From Eonycteris spelaea (lineage: Eukaryota > Chordata > Mammalia > Chiroptera > Pteropodidae), in NCBI GenBank assembly GCA_003508835.1, contig PUFA01000021.1:5186501-5250500 (forward strand): DNA of 64,000 bases, given 5' to 3'. Shown here one piece after another: positions 1 through 12,420 of this stretch (the first letter of the stretch is position 1; each line of letters opens with the position of its first letter). The position numbers and the translations under genes are program-made. A model generated the notes under the pieces. It made no database searches. It saw nothing but the letters and a program-made list of their open reading frames with translations, and was not told the DNA's origin.

Positions 1-137
1 CAGGTGAGACCTCCAATCACTGCCGTGACACCCACAGAGCCTCAATTTAGTCCCAGTACTGGGGTGCAGTCGCCCTAGGAATAGACGCAGCAGGCTGGCG
101 GGAAAGTGGCTTCACAGCAGCGGGCCTGAGACAAGGA

Positions 138-358
138 GGGGCGGGGCCTGCCGTCAAGTCCCTGCTGCTCAACCCCCGCCTCCACCTCCTCCCCCTACCC
201 CAGACCCCCCCCCCCACCCCTCCAGAGCAAAAGGAGGCTGGGGCTGGGGATTGTCTCGGTCGATCGCTCCTGGATCCTTGGTTTAGTACGTTTCCGACGA
301 GGACTGCTAATGATTGGCGTCACTTGGTTGTGCCGCTCAGACTGTGTTGCTTAGCAAC
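138..358. promoter_or_regulatory. GC-box / CCAAT / X-box cluster
   Basis: A GC box (GGGGCGGGGCC, 138-148) is followed by an inverted CCAAT box (ATTGG, 313-317), a CRE-like half site (GCGTCAC, 318-324) and a perfect palindrome GTTGCTTAGCAAC (346-358). The palindrome fits the X-box bound by RFX factors with one mismatch. These motifs are read directly; promoter or enhancer activity is inferred. No exon is recognisable beside it, so the target gene is unknown. Positions 359-1080 hold only AT-rich unique sequence and no gene I can support. Confidence 0.4.
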
Positions 359-1079
359 GAAATAATAAACAATGTAAATCGAATCTCTGTTCAATCTGCG
401 CGGATGCCTGGTTAACACAGACGCAAGCTCAGTGCGGCAGAGCCAAAGGAGGGGTGCGGGCGGTCAGAACCGTTTTAAATGAAGGATTAATGCACGCAGT
501 AGAAATGCACAAAGCTTAAGTACGCATCTGGATAAATTGTGACGACACCCAGAGCAAGACAGAGTATTTCAAGGACAGCACAGAATTCCCTCCTGACTTT
601 CCCACTCAGCCCTCACTCCCCGCAGGCAATTTGTTCCGCTTTTGAAGTCCACGTGAAAGGATCAGGCAGTGAGGACCCTTTGCGTCCGACTTATTTCACC
701 CATGTTACAGCCGTTGAGGTCCCCTCATTGTTCCCTCCAGCTACACACAAGACATACCGCCCCCCCCTTTTGTTTGGCCATACAACAAGTTTATAGGTTC
801 TGAGGATTAGGAGGTAGACATCTTTAGAGGACCATTATTCTATCGCGTCGTGTTTTGCATATTGTTGATTAATGAACATAAATTATTTTGGCAATAAAAA
901 AAGTGAAAGGAAGGCCCCGCTGGACATCACCTTCCTGTTCACCCCTGAAAGTCCTGCTGGCATCTGCCACCAGCGCTTGAAGCGTCTCTGCCACTTTGCC
1001 CCAAGGGCAGCAGAGGGAGCAACTCGTGGCCAAGATGGCCCAGGGGAGCCCCAAAGGCAAGGTCTCCCCCGGGTGAATG

Positions 1080-2140
1080 GCTCTGGACGGGGCAAGAGGC
1101 AAGACGTCCCCCCTTTGTCTGTCTGCCATTCCTGCAGCCCTCACGCGTCTTAGAGGTAAAACCAGGACACCCGGGCGCCTGGGACGCGGCAGATGTGGGC
1201 GAGCGCGCACCATGGTGGTGTTGAACCGACTCGGTGCGTCCTAAGCGCGCGGCGTCTATGCCGCGGTCTCGCTCCTCACCCCGTTGGCGTGCAACTTGAC
1301 CGCCCGCCCACGGTGCCCCACCGGCCGAGTGGAGGTGGGGGGCCCCCGTGATCCCGCCGCACCCCCGCGTTTCTGCTTTTCCAGTGACCCCCTCACCCCG
1401 AATCCCTGCTGCTCCGTCCGACACCCGTTTGCTTTTCCTCCCGATGCAAATACTGCCGTGTTTTCGAATCTCTGCCCCCGCGCCCCGCTCCCCCCCGCCC
1501 TCCCCCGCCGTCTTCCCCCCTCCCCCCGTCCTCCCCTCCCCCCGCGTCGTCCCATGAGTTTGAGCCAGGTCCCGCTGGGAGAGTCGGGGAGGATTCCGCT
1601 GACTCAGCCACCCCCCCCAGTGTCTGTGCTCCCGTTTCACCCCCGCCCTGCCCTCCCCCACCCCGATCTCGCGGGGTTCGTGGGGCGTCGAGCCCGCCCA
1701 CGAACACCTCGTGTCTGGGCCCCGCTGTTCTCCTTCCTTCCCCCAGCGGTGCGACGTCTGCGGCGACCGCGGAGGGACGGGGTCCAGGCGGCCCGGGTGC
1801 CCGATGGCCTAGCGAGCTGGTGGCCTCCACCCGCACCCTTTAAAATGCACTCTCATGGCTGGGGGTTATGATTGATTTCTGATCTCCCGGAGCCTCTGGG
1901 GTGCGTCTGGCCCCAGCAGCTCGCGTTAGTGTCAGAGGGCCGCAGGCCGGGGAGCTGGCCCGCCCCGCGGCCTGCAGGGCCCTTCAGGGGTGCGGGCCTG
2001 GCCGCAGGTCCGCGCGGCCTCGCGGGCAGCCTTCCCAGGGATGTGGGATGAGAGGCTCGTCACCACCCCCGCGGCTCTCACACCTCTGCCCGACCCGCCC
2101 AGGCCCGGGGGGGAAGAAGGGGAAAGGGAAACGGAGGTCT
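1080..2140. promoter_or_regulatory. CpG-rich island, possible distal CMBL promoter
   Basis: This is about 1 kb of GC-rich sequence dense in CpG, including a very C-rich tract at 1,486-1,557 (G-rich on the minus strand, so G-quadruplex/i-motif prone). It stands out from the AT-rich flanks. It lies about 18 kb upstream of the CMBL start codon and could be an alternative first-exon promoter, since human CMBL has a long first intron. A donor-like AG/GTAAAA occurs at 1,155/1,156. No protein-coding exon is recognised on either strand; open frames here are the usual by-product of high GC. Confidence 0.5.
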
Positions 2141-2254
2141 GAAAAAAAAGGCGACAGGGCCACGTCCCAGAAGCTGTTTCTAAGGCGATTTTCTTGGCCT
2201 TAGAACAGAAATGATATGAAATATACAGGCCTCTACACCCCTTGACAGTGCTCA

Positions 2255-2820
2255 AAGACGTATTTTTAACCTCTTTATTGAGCTATAACTCACATCCCAG
2301 ACCTTAACTCGCCTGCTTAATGTGTACAAGTCAGTGGTTTATTATATTCGCAGGGTTGTGCAATCATCACCGCAACCAATTTTAGACATTTCCCCCTCTG
2401 CGAAAAGAAACCTGTACCCATTAGCAGTCATTCCCAGTTCCTTTCTCCCACCAGCCCCCAGCAACCTCTAATCCTCCCTTTCTCCCCCTCCCCCTCCCCT
2501 CTTCTTTCTGATGTTTACATATGTAAATGAAATCGGCTAACATGCGGTCTTCCTGGCTGCCTTCTTTCACTTAGCATAATTTTCACGGCTCATCTGTGTT
2601 GCAGCATATAGTGATACTTCATTCTTTTTATCATCAAATAATTTTCCATTATAAGGATGTAGTGCATCTTATTTATTCTTTACTTGATAGACATGTGGGT
2701 GGTTTCCACGTTTTGGCTATTGTGAATAATGCTGCTATGAGCATTCATGTATAAGTTTGTGTGACATAGGTTTTCAGTTGCCTTGGCTGTACCCCTGGGA
2801 GTCAGATGGTCACCAGGAGC
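2255..2820 (-). mobile_element. L1 LINE 3' end, antisense
   Basis: Reads as the reverse complement of a mammalian L1 3' end. It has the familiar run from a 'rule of inward tail' region through the segment encoding the end of ORF2 (tracts such as TATTGTGAATAATGCTGCTATGA near 2,715). It is 5'-truncated, as most L1 copies are. 2,820-4,030 shows no gene. Confidence 0.75.
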
Positions 2821-4039
2821 CTAATATTTTAAGAAACGATCTAAGGCATAATTTTAGATATCTTGAGGCTAGATCTGTAACAGCCCTGGATAAATTACCT
2901 CCCAGGTGTTGCCACAGAACCTGCTGTACAGAAAGGCTGCTCTGTGGGGACCTATGCGAGGAATTGCTCAGTATATTGAGAAGAAGAGGACAGCGCTCAG
3001 GGGGTGCCCGATCAAACGAGCATATCCTCCTCCTGGTGAGGAGGGAGACAGACACCCAGACTCCCAGGGGCTTAATGCAGAGAGCAGACGTCCACAGAAA
3101 CACCCAGCAGAGGCTGGTTGGGCTGGGGGCTCTGGCGAGGTTCTGGGGAGGAGCGTGGCCTTACAGCTGAAATAATATTTGCCTCCACCTCCAAAAGACT
3201 TTGCAGCAGGGAGTGCGGAGCAGCATGGGGTTAAGCCCAGCCCTGGGAAAGTGCTTGGTGCACTTGGCAGTGGTGAAAGGAGGATGAGACGCGAGGGCAC
3301 AGGCCCAGGAGGGTAAACTGAGCTTGACTTGAGTGCCAGGGAGTTTGAACTTGAAACTGCAAGCACTTTCTTCCCAGAGAATTCTTGGAATGAGCCCAAA
3401 ATGCGGACGCGGTCAGATGTCTGCACGGCCCTGGTCCCCATCTGAGCGTCCCTCCTTATTGCCAGAGTGTGGCAGGTTTGGCAGCCTCTGGCGGCAGAGA
3501 GCCAAGCCTGAGCTGCATGCAGGAGGGTTGGTATCCTGGCCTGTCTCTGTGCCTTCTGCTCCAGGGACCTACCAGCATGCCAGCTCTAGCTTGCGTTTAT
3601 GTTCAAATTTGCCCACGTCCTCTTGGGAGTTGGATCCTTTAATGCTACAACATTTTGAAATGTTTAGACATCAGAAAACCCGAGGGGAATGGACATACAA
3701 TTAGATAATAATAGTGCATTTTAAAATAGCTAACAGATTCCACATTACTTTTCTCTTGGTTGAGGGTTAAAATCCTCATAAAAACCACAGGGTCAGATTT
3801 CTCTGACTCACCTGTAAGTGGTTTCTGATAGTTTTAAAATAAGGATTAATTACAACAAAGCTGAAACGAATGTGAGCTTCTGATCCAAAATATACTGTTA
3901 GCGTAATGTTATTCCCTTTACGGTTTTAGAGCCAAGAGCTAATTTAGTTAATGTTTCTATGAGCATTAATAATAGTGTGGTGCATTGTGACAGTCCTGGC
4001 CCCCCAGCAAATGGTGTCCTTCTGTCCTTGTTCCTTTGC

Positions 4040-4280
4040 AATGTGACTTTGCTGCTCCCCCTTAAATCAAGAGGTGCGACTTATTTCTTCACTCCATGAC
4101 TCTGGGCTTGCTCTGACCAATAGAATGCATCAGGAGTGCCATTGTGTGACTCTGAGACTAGCCTTAAGAGATACTGTAAATTTCGTTTTCAATTTCTTGG
4201 AATACCCAGGGACCTCGTGGAGAGATAAGCCCAGTGGTTGGTCAAAGGCCCCAGGCATGTGAATAAGGCCAACTTAGAAA
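4040..4280. repeat. Old interspersed repeat, family not resolved
   Basis: The stretch around CTGACCAATAGAATGCATC (4,114-4,132) resembles a widespread old mammalian interspersed repeat, but I cannot name the family with confidence. 4,280-5,110 is AT-rich sequence with nothing recognised. Confidence 0.35.
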
Positions 4281-5114
4281 CTTTCACCATCAGCATTTCC
4301 ACCAGCCCTCTGAACCCAGGGGAGCTCCGCAGACACTTGAGGAATCAATATATTTGTTATGCAACAATAGATAACTAACACAAATAATATGCTAAATAGT
4401 AACAGAATGGAGTCTTTTTCTATAAAAACAAACCACCTCTAAAACCGAATGAGACATTTCCTCGTTTTTCAGAATAGTAAGAGATTTTCACCTTTGAAAT
4501 AAAGAAACAGAGTTGTTCAAGAAAGTCTGTGAATCTAGATTTAAACGTCGAAACATAATAATGTTTACCAATTAAAAAAACTGAGTTTTATTATTCAGAC
4601 TAACAGCTAGTTAGGGAGAAAGAAAATTGATAAGCAGTTTCATTGATTGCCTCTCATTTTGTCCCTTACTGGTATTTTGCTTGATTCTAACTCAAAGGAG
4701 TTCGATCCTGTCCGACTTTGCACTTGATTTTGAATTAGCAAAATTGAAAGACTAATATTTCTTTCACAGCCGCTCTAGCCACATAAGTATACACTGTGCA
4801 CTCACCCTGACATCACGACCTTTTTCGCAGGAATTTAAATTAAAACTTATCTCCCGATATCAGATTTTAGGAAGGACCTCTTTGCTCTTTTATTGAAAAA
4901 GAAACATATGACTGGGTAACACTCCTTTTATGGAGTCTCTTAAATTAAAGCATTTGATAACAGAATTGATTCCTCTGTCAGAAAACTGGGCAACAAACAT
5001 TAGAGAAAAAGCGTGAGTTATGGAGTTACTGTTTAGATATTTTTGATAGTCATCTATTTTATTTTAAATTTACCAGCTGTTAATTTGGGTGCACAGTTCA
5101 GTATAGTTTAACGT

Positions 5115-5510
5115 TTGTGTAGATATGTGTATCCAACACAAGAAGGGCCAAAAATGTTTTCCCCCCACCCCAAAAACTCCCTCATGTGCCTTTTTGTTGT
5201 CAAACACTCTCCCAACCCTCAGGCCCTGGTACCCACTGTTCTTTCTCTCTTCCTACAGTTTTGCCTTTCCAGAAGGTCATATAAATGCAATCATGTAGGC
5301 TGCAACTTTTTAAGACTGGTTTCTTTCATGTATCCATCTATGTTTCTGGGTGTATAACTAAGTTGTTCCTTTTCCTATCTGAGTAGTGTTCCATTGCATA
5401 AATGTATCACCATTTGGTTATCCACTCACTCACTGAAAGATGCTTAGGTTGCTTCTAGTTTGGGGAAGTTACGAATAGAGCTGCTATAAACGTCTCTTCA
5501 TTTTAATTCA
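5115..5510 (-). mobile_element. L1 LINE 3' end, antisense
   Basis: Reverse complement of the L1 3'-terminal region, with the typical run around the ATAAATGCAATCATGTAG tract (5,280-5,297) and the tract ending in GAGCTGCTATAAACG (5,478-5,492). The copy is truncated. 5,510-5,975 is AT-rich and unannotated. Confidence 0.7.
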
Positions 5511-5984
5511 TAAAACTGTAATGCTGTTTATTTTAAAACTATTTTATCAGCAGAAATATTAAGTAGTAGTTTATGATACTTGGTATCAATTTAAAGCATT
5601 TATTCTAGTAGCTTTGGGAGGCTTAATGAGCATTTCCTTTGCATTATCACTTTTATTGGATAAATATCTTTTCCAAAATAACTACCGTGACTTAATATGA
5701 CCCCGCAAACTATGACAACGCAAAACAAAGTAAGATGAAATCCATATAATAATACAAACATAGTAAAGCAGTAGTTTAGAGCAGGGAAATTTTACACGTG
5801 ATCTGAAGATGGAGAGATGAAAATAAAATTTTGTTTTAATTTGATGCATTTTGGTTGGACATCAGAAAGCACTCAACATGTTGGCAACTAGAGATGAATA
5901 AGAAATGGCATGAATTTGTTGATATGTTTTTGGCATTCTTGAGGGTAGTTTTGGGTACAGAAAGAACTGTCGGATGCTTATTTT

Positions 5985-6400
5985 GGCCAGGTCCATGTCC
6001 CAAAACTCGGGCCTTGTGTATGTGACCTTACTTGAAAAAAAAAAACAAAAAAACAAAAAAACTTTTGTAGATGTAATTAAGTTAAGGGTCTTGGGATGAG
6101 ATCTTCCTGGATAATCTGGGGGGGTCCTAAATCCAATGAACGTCTTTAAGAGGGACAGCAGAGGAGATGCAGACGCAGAGAAGGCCATGCGAAGGCAGAT
6201 GCAGAGACTAAGGAGCTATGCAGCCACAAGCTACGGACGACTCACAGCCTCCGGGAGCTGGAAGACACAAGGAAGGATTCTTCCTTGGTGTCCTCCGAGG
6301 GAACGGCCCCACCAGGACTGGGAGAGAACGCAGTTCTGTTGTTTTAAGCCACCACGTTTGCGGTCGTTGGGACGGCAGCCCCGGGAAACGAATGCAGGTA
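5985..6400 (+). mobile_element. MLT1-type MaLR solo LTR
   Basis: This matches the sense layout of MLT1 LTRs: an internal GATGTAATTAAGTTAAGG block (6,070-6,087), a region around TAAATCCAATGAACGTCTTTAAGAG (6,129-6,153), and a terminal GTTGTTTTAAGCCACCACG block (6,337-6,355). An A-rich expansion (6,039-6,061) interrupts it. 6,400-7,245 shows no gene. Confidence 0.7.
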
Positions 6401-7248
6401 CGTCCAGGGACACTCCTGGGCGAGAGGCAGGTTTAGGCATGCGTATGAAGACTGTCGAGTTGCAAGTATGGAAACGCAGTGACACTGTCTTACGCATGCG
6501 ATGGGCGCTTGTTGGAAGGATGAGGTTTCCTAGTACTGAGGGTCAGGAAGGGATCCGGGCCTCAGAAGAGGGTGGGAACCAGGACGCGGATGGCTGGCAG
6601 GACCTTCTCTGTTTACCTCTGTGTCGCTTCACTTTTTTTCTCACTTGAGACCTGCTTCCCTGTAGAATTGTGGCGACCCCATAGTTCCTGATTTTACGTG
6701 TTACTATTCCAGCCACATAGAACAGCGACCTAGATTTCACTCGCCCCCAAACCGAAGCCTTGGTCAGGCCGGGTGCCCTGGTTCGGTCCACCACGGCCCT
6801 CGGGGCAGGGGCTTGCAACCTAAACATGGCTGCAGGTGCTTCCGTGTGTGCAGCAGGAGGCTGGTTTTCTGCGAAAAGCAGGTGTTGGACAATGTCTGCT
6901 TGTTCAATGTCAGCAGCGGTCTGGTTTGGCTGTGTGGTGTATCAGTTAGTGAGTGCCACTCCAAAAATCCTGCATGCCCAGGAGAAGCTTTTCCTGTGGT
7001 GGCAGCAGAAGCTCAGGAGGGCAGGCCCAGACACAAACATGCTTCACGCCTTTAGCTGCATCGCGCGTGCTAACATCCCATTGGCCAAAGCAAGTCACAT
7101 GTCCGAGCCCAGCAGCAGTGGAGCAGGGAAATACGCATCCTCTTCTTATGGAGGTCAGGTGGGTGGAAGAGAACTTTTTGAACAATAATCTGCCACGTGG
7201 TACCAAGTTTTTAAGTAATCGAACCAAGTAGTCACACTTAACACCACT

Positions 7249-7579
7249 TGTTGTGGTTCGATCAAATCTAAGACCCATGGAGCCAATTGAGATGAATTGT
7301 GAGCCTTGATTAGCCGGCCTGCGACTGACTCTCTACCACGCAGGGTTAGAGGAGATCAGCCTCGAGCTCCCAAAAGAGGCAGTGTAGAAAGCCTGGAACC
7401 ACACCCTGGCTAACATCAAATAAGATTAACTAGCAAGCACATTACAGAATCAGAAATTGGCCGTCAGCATATCTTTGAGCAAATTACCACACCCTGGTTA
7501 ACATCAAACAAATAAGCAGACTACAGAATCAGAGTAAATCCTGAATGCTGGTTTACTGGAAAATTTTCCACCCTTAACA
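7249..7579 (-). mobile_element. ERV solo LTR with 4-bp target-site duplication
   Basis: A 331-bp element on the minus strand begins TGTTAAGGGTGGAAAA and ends CCACAACA, so it has the TG...CA ends of retroviral LTRs. The bases CACT flank it on both sides (7,245-7,248 and 7,580-7,583). A 4-bp duplication is typical of class I (gammaretrovirus-like) endogenous retroviruses. No internal retroviral genes adjoin it, so it is a solo LTR. A shorter relative lies in the opposite orientation at 31,435-31,708. Confidence 0.8.
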
Positions 7580-7754
7580 CACTCAGTGCAGGACATCTGA
7601 CATTAAGTAGCTCCTGATATATGAGAACACGAAGTCTCTAACACAAGCTGCAAAGACGCTTGCCAAAATGTTTAACTGGGCCCTCATTAAGCCTCTAAAC
7701 TTAACTTCCTGTTCACAGGAAATAACCAGGGATGGGAGAGGAATAAGTTAAATG

Positions 7755-8000
7755 GACACTATATTAGTTATCTGTTACTGAGTAACAAAAGGCCCCCAAA
7801 GTTAGCTACTCAACAATGAACAGTATCTCGGATGGTGGTCCAAGCGAAAACAAGAAGGGCGCGATGCCCGGCATGGCCTCATCTCAGCAGGCACAGCTGG
7901 CGCTCCTGGCTCACGCTGTTTATTAAAAATGAGTCACTAAGCACAGCCCGCACACAAGAGGAAGCTCCACCTTTTGAATAGGGAGAATCAAAGAATTTGT
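7755..8000 (-). mobile_element. MaLR-like LTR fragment, antisense
   Basis: Starts with TATTAGTTATCTGTTACTG, the reverse of the LTR end common in MaLR-related elements, and decays after about 250 bp. The subfamily is not resolved. 8,000-11,310 contains AT-rich sequence, a T-rich microsatellite (10,409-10,444), and no exon I can support. Confidence 0.5.
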
Positions 8001-11000
8001 GGACATAATTTTAATATCACCACCGGGGCGATTTTAAATTAAAAGAGATAAATAAACCAAGAGCAATTTGGATCTCTGATTAAAAAAAAATCCACAAAAG
8101 TCATTTTGGGGACAATTGGGGAAACCTGACTATAAATATTAGATGAATTAGGGAATTATTGATGATTTTCGTAGGTGTGATTGTGGCGATGTGGAGTTAG
8201 GTCCTTATCCTTAGAGGATGAAGGGAGAATTGATTAGCAGTGACATGTCACGATGTTTGCAACTTATTTTCAAATAGGTCAGGAAAAGAAGAGATAAAGC
8301 AAATGAGGCAAAATATCAACACTTGAACCTCAGTGGAGAGTATAAGTGCGTTCATTGCACTAATTCTTAACTTCGTCATACTTTCAAAATCAAAAATAGA
8401 TAAGTATATTAGGATAATTTGGGGTCCAATTCAGGGGAAAATGTTCAGATTCAAGGCTGAGGAATTGGGTTGTCATCCTTGGTTTGCCCATGAGGAAAAT
8501 GAGAACCTGGACTTTGAAGTAAATGCTCTTCTTTTATTTAATATTCCCAGCAAATTGGTGTCACATGTGCTCCATAGAACTCTCGTTCGAAGGCAGTGTA
8601 CATCCCTGGTGCATTTGTGGGATGCCCTCTGCTGAACCAGGAAACCGAGCCATGTCGAAGACCTTTAGACACAGGGAGAAGCAGAAAGAATCAGAAAATG
8701 GTGTCAAGAAGAAAAGCCAACATACTGTACAAAAAGCACAACTTCCAGGAGCAGCAAGCAGTGAAAGTCTGAGGAGAAAGAAGGGGGAGCTATGTACCAT
8801 AGAGCAGGGGACCAAGAGCGCCTCAAATGTCCTGCCCAGGTACCAAGGGAACCACCAGAAAGCCTCCATCCGTTAGGTGCTGGCAGACTCCCAGAGGAAC
8901 AGGAGGGAGGAACTGTGTCTGAGGTCAGCAACAGAAGGAAGCCCCTAGGATTACGCCCTCACAAGCAAGCCCACACCCCTGCTTGAGAGTACCCAAGGGA
9001 AGCCTGTGTGTTAGACTTCGAGGTTGATGATGAAATGAATACATTAACAAAATATTATTTCAACAGCTCATAACAATTTAATACATCTTATTGACACAAA
9101 ACCATTTTGTTCGTTTGGCAACACGTTGAATTCGTTTCAGCCACTAGATATTGATTTTAAAATCACATTAGATAGAAATAAGCAGATAAGGTCCAGATGT
9201 GGGACTTTCTATAGGATAATGGCACGACGTGGAAACTATTCTAGAGAGTGTTAAGAAAAAAGAGAGTCTCAAAACTTGGAAATAGATGACTTAAGCCATG
9301 TCTTTTCAACAGCATGCTGGGGCACTTCCTAACACTCTGGGCGATGTCCCTCTATTTCAGACTATCTAAGATTAATTATGACATTTTATCATTCTCTGAG
9401 GGAACATGATTACGTATACAGAACTGAATGTGATACAAATGATTCTTATCTGGTAGCAGTTGCTATCGATTTTGTCTGGTAGAGATGGAAATGATTTCTG
9501 TCAGCAAAAATCGAAAAGGTTCTGATTATCCGTTGTATTGCCTTGGAGATTATTGACCAGTTTTTTAAAAATTTAACTTAGCAGTTATTTTCCAATGCCT
9601 ATATGCACTCAGGGTTTCTTTTTAACCAACTTAGCTATCCCATTGCTTCCCTCTTTAGTGAGTTAACGAATATTTGCTACCTAGTTTCTTTATGGTTGTG
9701 GGAGACTCAAGTTTTACCTCTTGAAAAATTCTGCTTTGGAGAGAGACTTGAGAAACATAACATGAAATGTGATAGGTAGACCTTATTTGGATCTTGTCCT
9801 CCAACAAATCGGTTGTAAAGACATTTCTGGGGAGATGGAGAACATTTATCAGATGGTCTAAGTATTAGATGCTATCGAGAAATAATGGTTAATTTTGTTA
9901 GATGTGAAGATAGCATTGTGGTACGAAGGACAATTATATACATATGTTTACCCAGTCTTGTGTAATAAATTACTCCAAATCACTGTAGTATTTTAAATAG
10001 GCTGTATTATTATTTAGGTATGGCAAGTTCAACAGATCAGGAGATGACTGCCATTGAAAGCCCGTTTGTTATCCTCACAGGTCCCTTGCCCCATGCCGGG
10101 TGGGCCACACAGGAAGCCGAGCCAGTCCAGATGCAGAGAGAGGAAGGGGAAGTCGATGGCTTACTGGTTCCAGAACCTTATAGAAACCACTACTTTCTTT
10201 TCTACACAGACTCTGAGCCGTCCTCGCCAGGAATTCCTGCCCTACACGCAAGACTCTTTACCCCCTACAATTGCCTTCAAAGACTGGGGGCGGGGTCAGC
10301 AACGAGCCCCTTAAAGGGTAAAAACGAACTGGAAAAGGTTCTCGCTCAGGCATTATTTTGAGATGTTTTGAAACACACCAGCACTCTCTAATTCTGATTC
10401 AAAATTTCTTTTTTCTTTTTTCTTCTTTCTTCTTCTTTTTTTTTAGCATCCCCCAAACCCCTGGTTTTGATGCAAATTTTCTTTAGAGGAGCAGTTCATG
10501 GAATACTTTTCCTGACCTTGCCTTCAAGAGGACGGGGTTGTAGGGGAGTCAGCAGTTTGATTTAACTTTGCCTTTGCTCTGTTTGTTAATTCAGCTTGGG
10601 TCCTTCTGGTCCCTGGGATTTAGTTCCTTCTTTCATAATGAAAAATAAAACAACTTTGGACTGCTGAGTCATAGCTCTTAAATTTATTAACGAACTCCAT
10701 GAAATCCTAGTGTTCTCTTACATTAAGTGTTTCTATAAACATGTAATTTTCAATCTTTTTTATTTTTTGGAGCTTGGGTGAAATATTAACTAGTGTGATG
10801 AATTTTCCAAAGAAGTTTGGAACAAAAATTGGCAAAGCTACAAAACTGTCATTTTGGGTGTCGCAAGCAGATTTTGTGTTTTAGGATAGAAACAAGAATG
10901 TATGCATAGGACTGGTCCCCAGTTTTTTCTGGGTGATGACACTCTGGTGACGTCTTTGAATGATTCGGATGTAAAAAGAAAGAACACACTTATCCACGAT

Positions 11001-11309
11001 TTTGGAAATATCCAAAGGTGGTAAAATAATTTGATTGTTTCAGGATGGGATGTGAAGGGATTTGTAAATCTGTGTATTTCCAGCAGGATCACCTTTGCCG
11101 TGGGGAGGACGGCAGAGCCCCTGCCGTGGTGTGATGGTTCGGAAATGTGCTCACTTGGCTGGGTTGACCTGTTCCCCTCAGAATTCCCTTTCTTGCATCT
11201 TTCCAGTATGAACCACAAGGAATATTCTGTCCTGAGAGTTGTCCCTGGCCTTCATCGGCTGGCCCTTTCTTGCTGAACCTGCACCATGAAACCATGCAAG
11301 GCTGACATT

Positions 11310-11735
11310 GACATGGCCTGTACAGAGTATCTAGTTCAAACTGAGTCTTAACCTTGGTCCGTCATAAAAGTCATCTGGGGAGGTTTCTTGAAATACAGAC
11401 CCCCCCCCCCCCCGCAATGCACCAGTGAAGTTTTTGGTTTGGTGGGTCTGAGCCCAGGTCACCTGTGTTTTACAGGTTTCTCTTGGTGGTTTTGATGGTC
11501 AGCCAAGTGAGTCTGCTAGTCACTGTGATTCTGGTCTAGTGGCTCTCTAAGTGTGGTCCTTGGACTGGGAGCATCAGTGCCATCATCTGGAATCTCGCTG
11601 GACATGCAGCTTCCTGGGGTCTACCCTGGACCGAGGCTCTGTGGTTGGGGTCCAGAATTCTGTGGCTTAACAAGCCCTCCAGGGGACTCTGAGGCATACT
11701 AAAGTTTGGAACAAAATCTTATCTAATCCCTCATT
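11310..11735. mobile_element. MER5-type hAT elements (two adjacent)
   Basis: Two neighbouring copies of MER5-like nonautonomous hAT elements. The second (about 11,540-11,735) has the phrases AGTGTGGTCC (11,549-11,558), GCATCAGTGCCATCATCTGG (11,571-11,590) and AACAAGCCCTCCAGG (11,669-11,683). The first (about 11,345-11,500) includes a long C run starting at 11,400. Confidence 0.65.
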
Positions 11736-11919
11736 TTATCATTAAGGAAACTGAATCCGAAAAGGAGGGACATGTCTTGGGGTTAACAAAAATTGATGGG
11801 GATAAGAGGCAGCCACCCCACTGAACTCCAGTGTTTTGAGAAGAGACTACTCACAGCCTCTGTCTTGAGAAACTATCTGTGTGACTGCTATCTGTGTGAA
11901 AACAAGGTTTATCAACTGG

Positions 11920-12420
11920 GAGATGATAGATGACCCCGGCCCCATAAGCATGTCCAGGCATATAGAGAAGCTTTAGGAGAGTTTATCTGAACCAAACTGA
12001 TGACATATGTCAGGGAGCAAGGTCTCAAATGTTTCACAGAATAACAGTTTTGCAAGGGTTTTTTGTTGTTGTTGTTGTTTGTTTGTTTTATACGCATTTA
12101 AAATTAAGAAGGAAATGTAAGGAAGATCACTTGAAGGTGGAAGAAAGCAGGAAGCAGGGCCGGGATGGGATTACAGGATGGTTAAGGAGATTATGTGGTC
12201 TCTTGAGGGTTAATACCCTAATCAAGGGGTGTTACTCTGGCATCTCAAAGGTGTGTTAACCAGGATGCACAAGAACAATGCGCAGGGCTGCCTTCAAAGC
12301 GTTTCCTGAAGAAGGCGTAGGCCTTGGCGACCACCCACCAAGACCTGCCCAGGTAGGCATCTATGATCAGATCGCCCTGTGAGGTTATTTTCCATAGAAC
12401 CCCTTTTTATCATCCACAGA
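11920..12420 (+). repeat. Dispersed repeat, copy 1 (pair with 21.9 kb)
   Basis: Shares blocks in the same order with 21,890-22,310: GTTTATCTG, CCAAACTGATGACATATG, AAGGAAGAT, AAAGGTGTGTTAACC, ATGCA and CATAGAACCCCTTTT (ACGGAACCCCTTTT in copy 2). It is probably an LTR of an endogenous retrovirus family that I cannot name. Confidence 0.6.

Noticed and set aside
939..1661. A 240-codon minus-strand open frame in the first CpG island
   Set aside because: Gly/Arg-rich translation of a C-rich tract, with overlapping open frames on both strands; typical CpG-island artefact. I also looked for MARCHF6 exon 1 here and did not find it.
6760..7188. A 142-codon open frame near 6.8-7.2 kb
   Set aside because: No domain, no exon-like splice sites, and three overlapping open frames; probably chance.
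11400..11415. C homopolymer run
   Set aside because: Part of an old hAT element; simple slippage, not a functional site.
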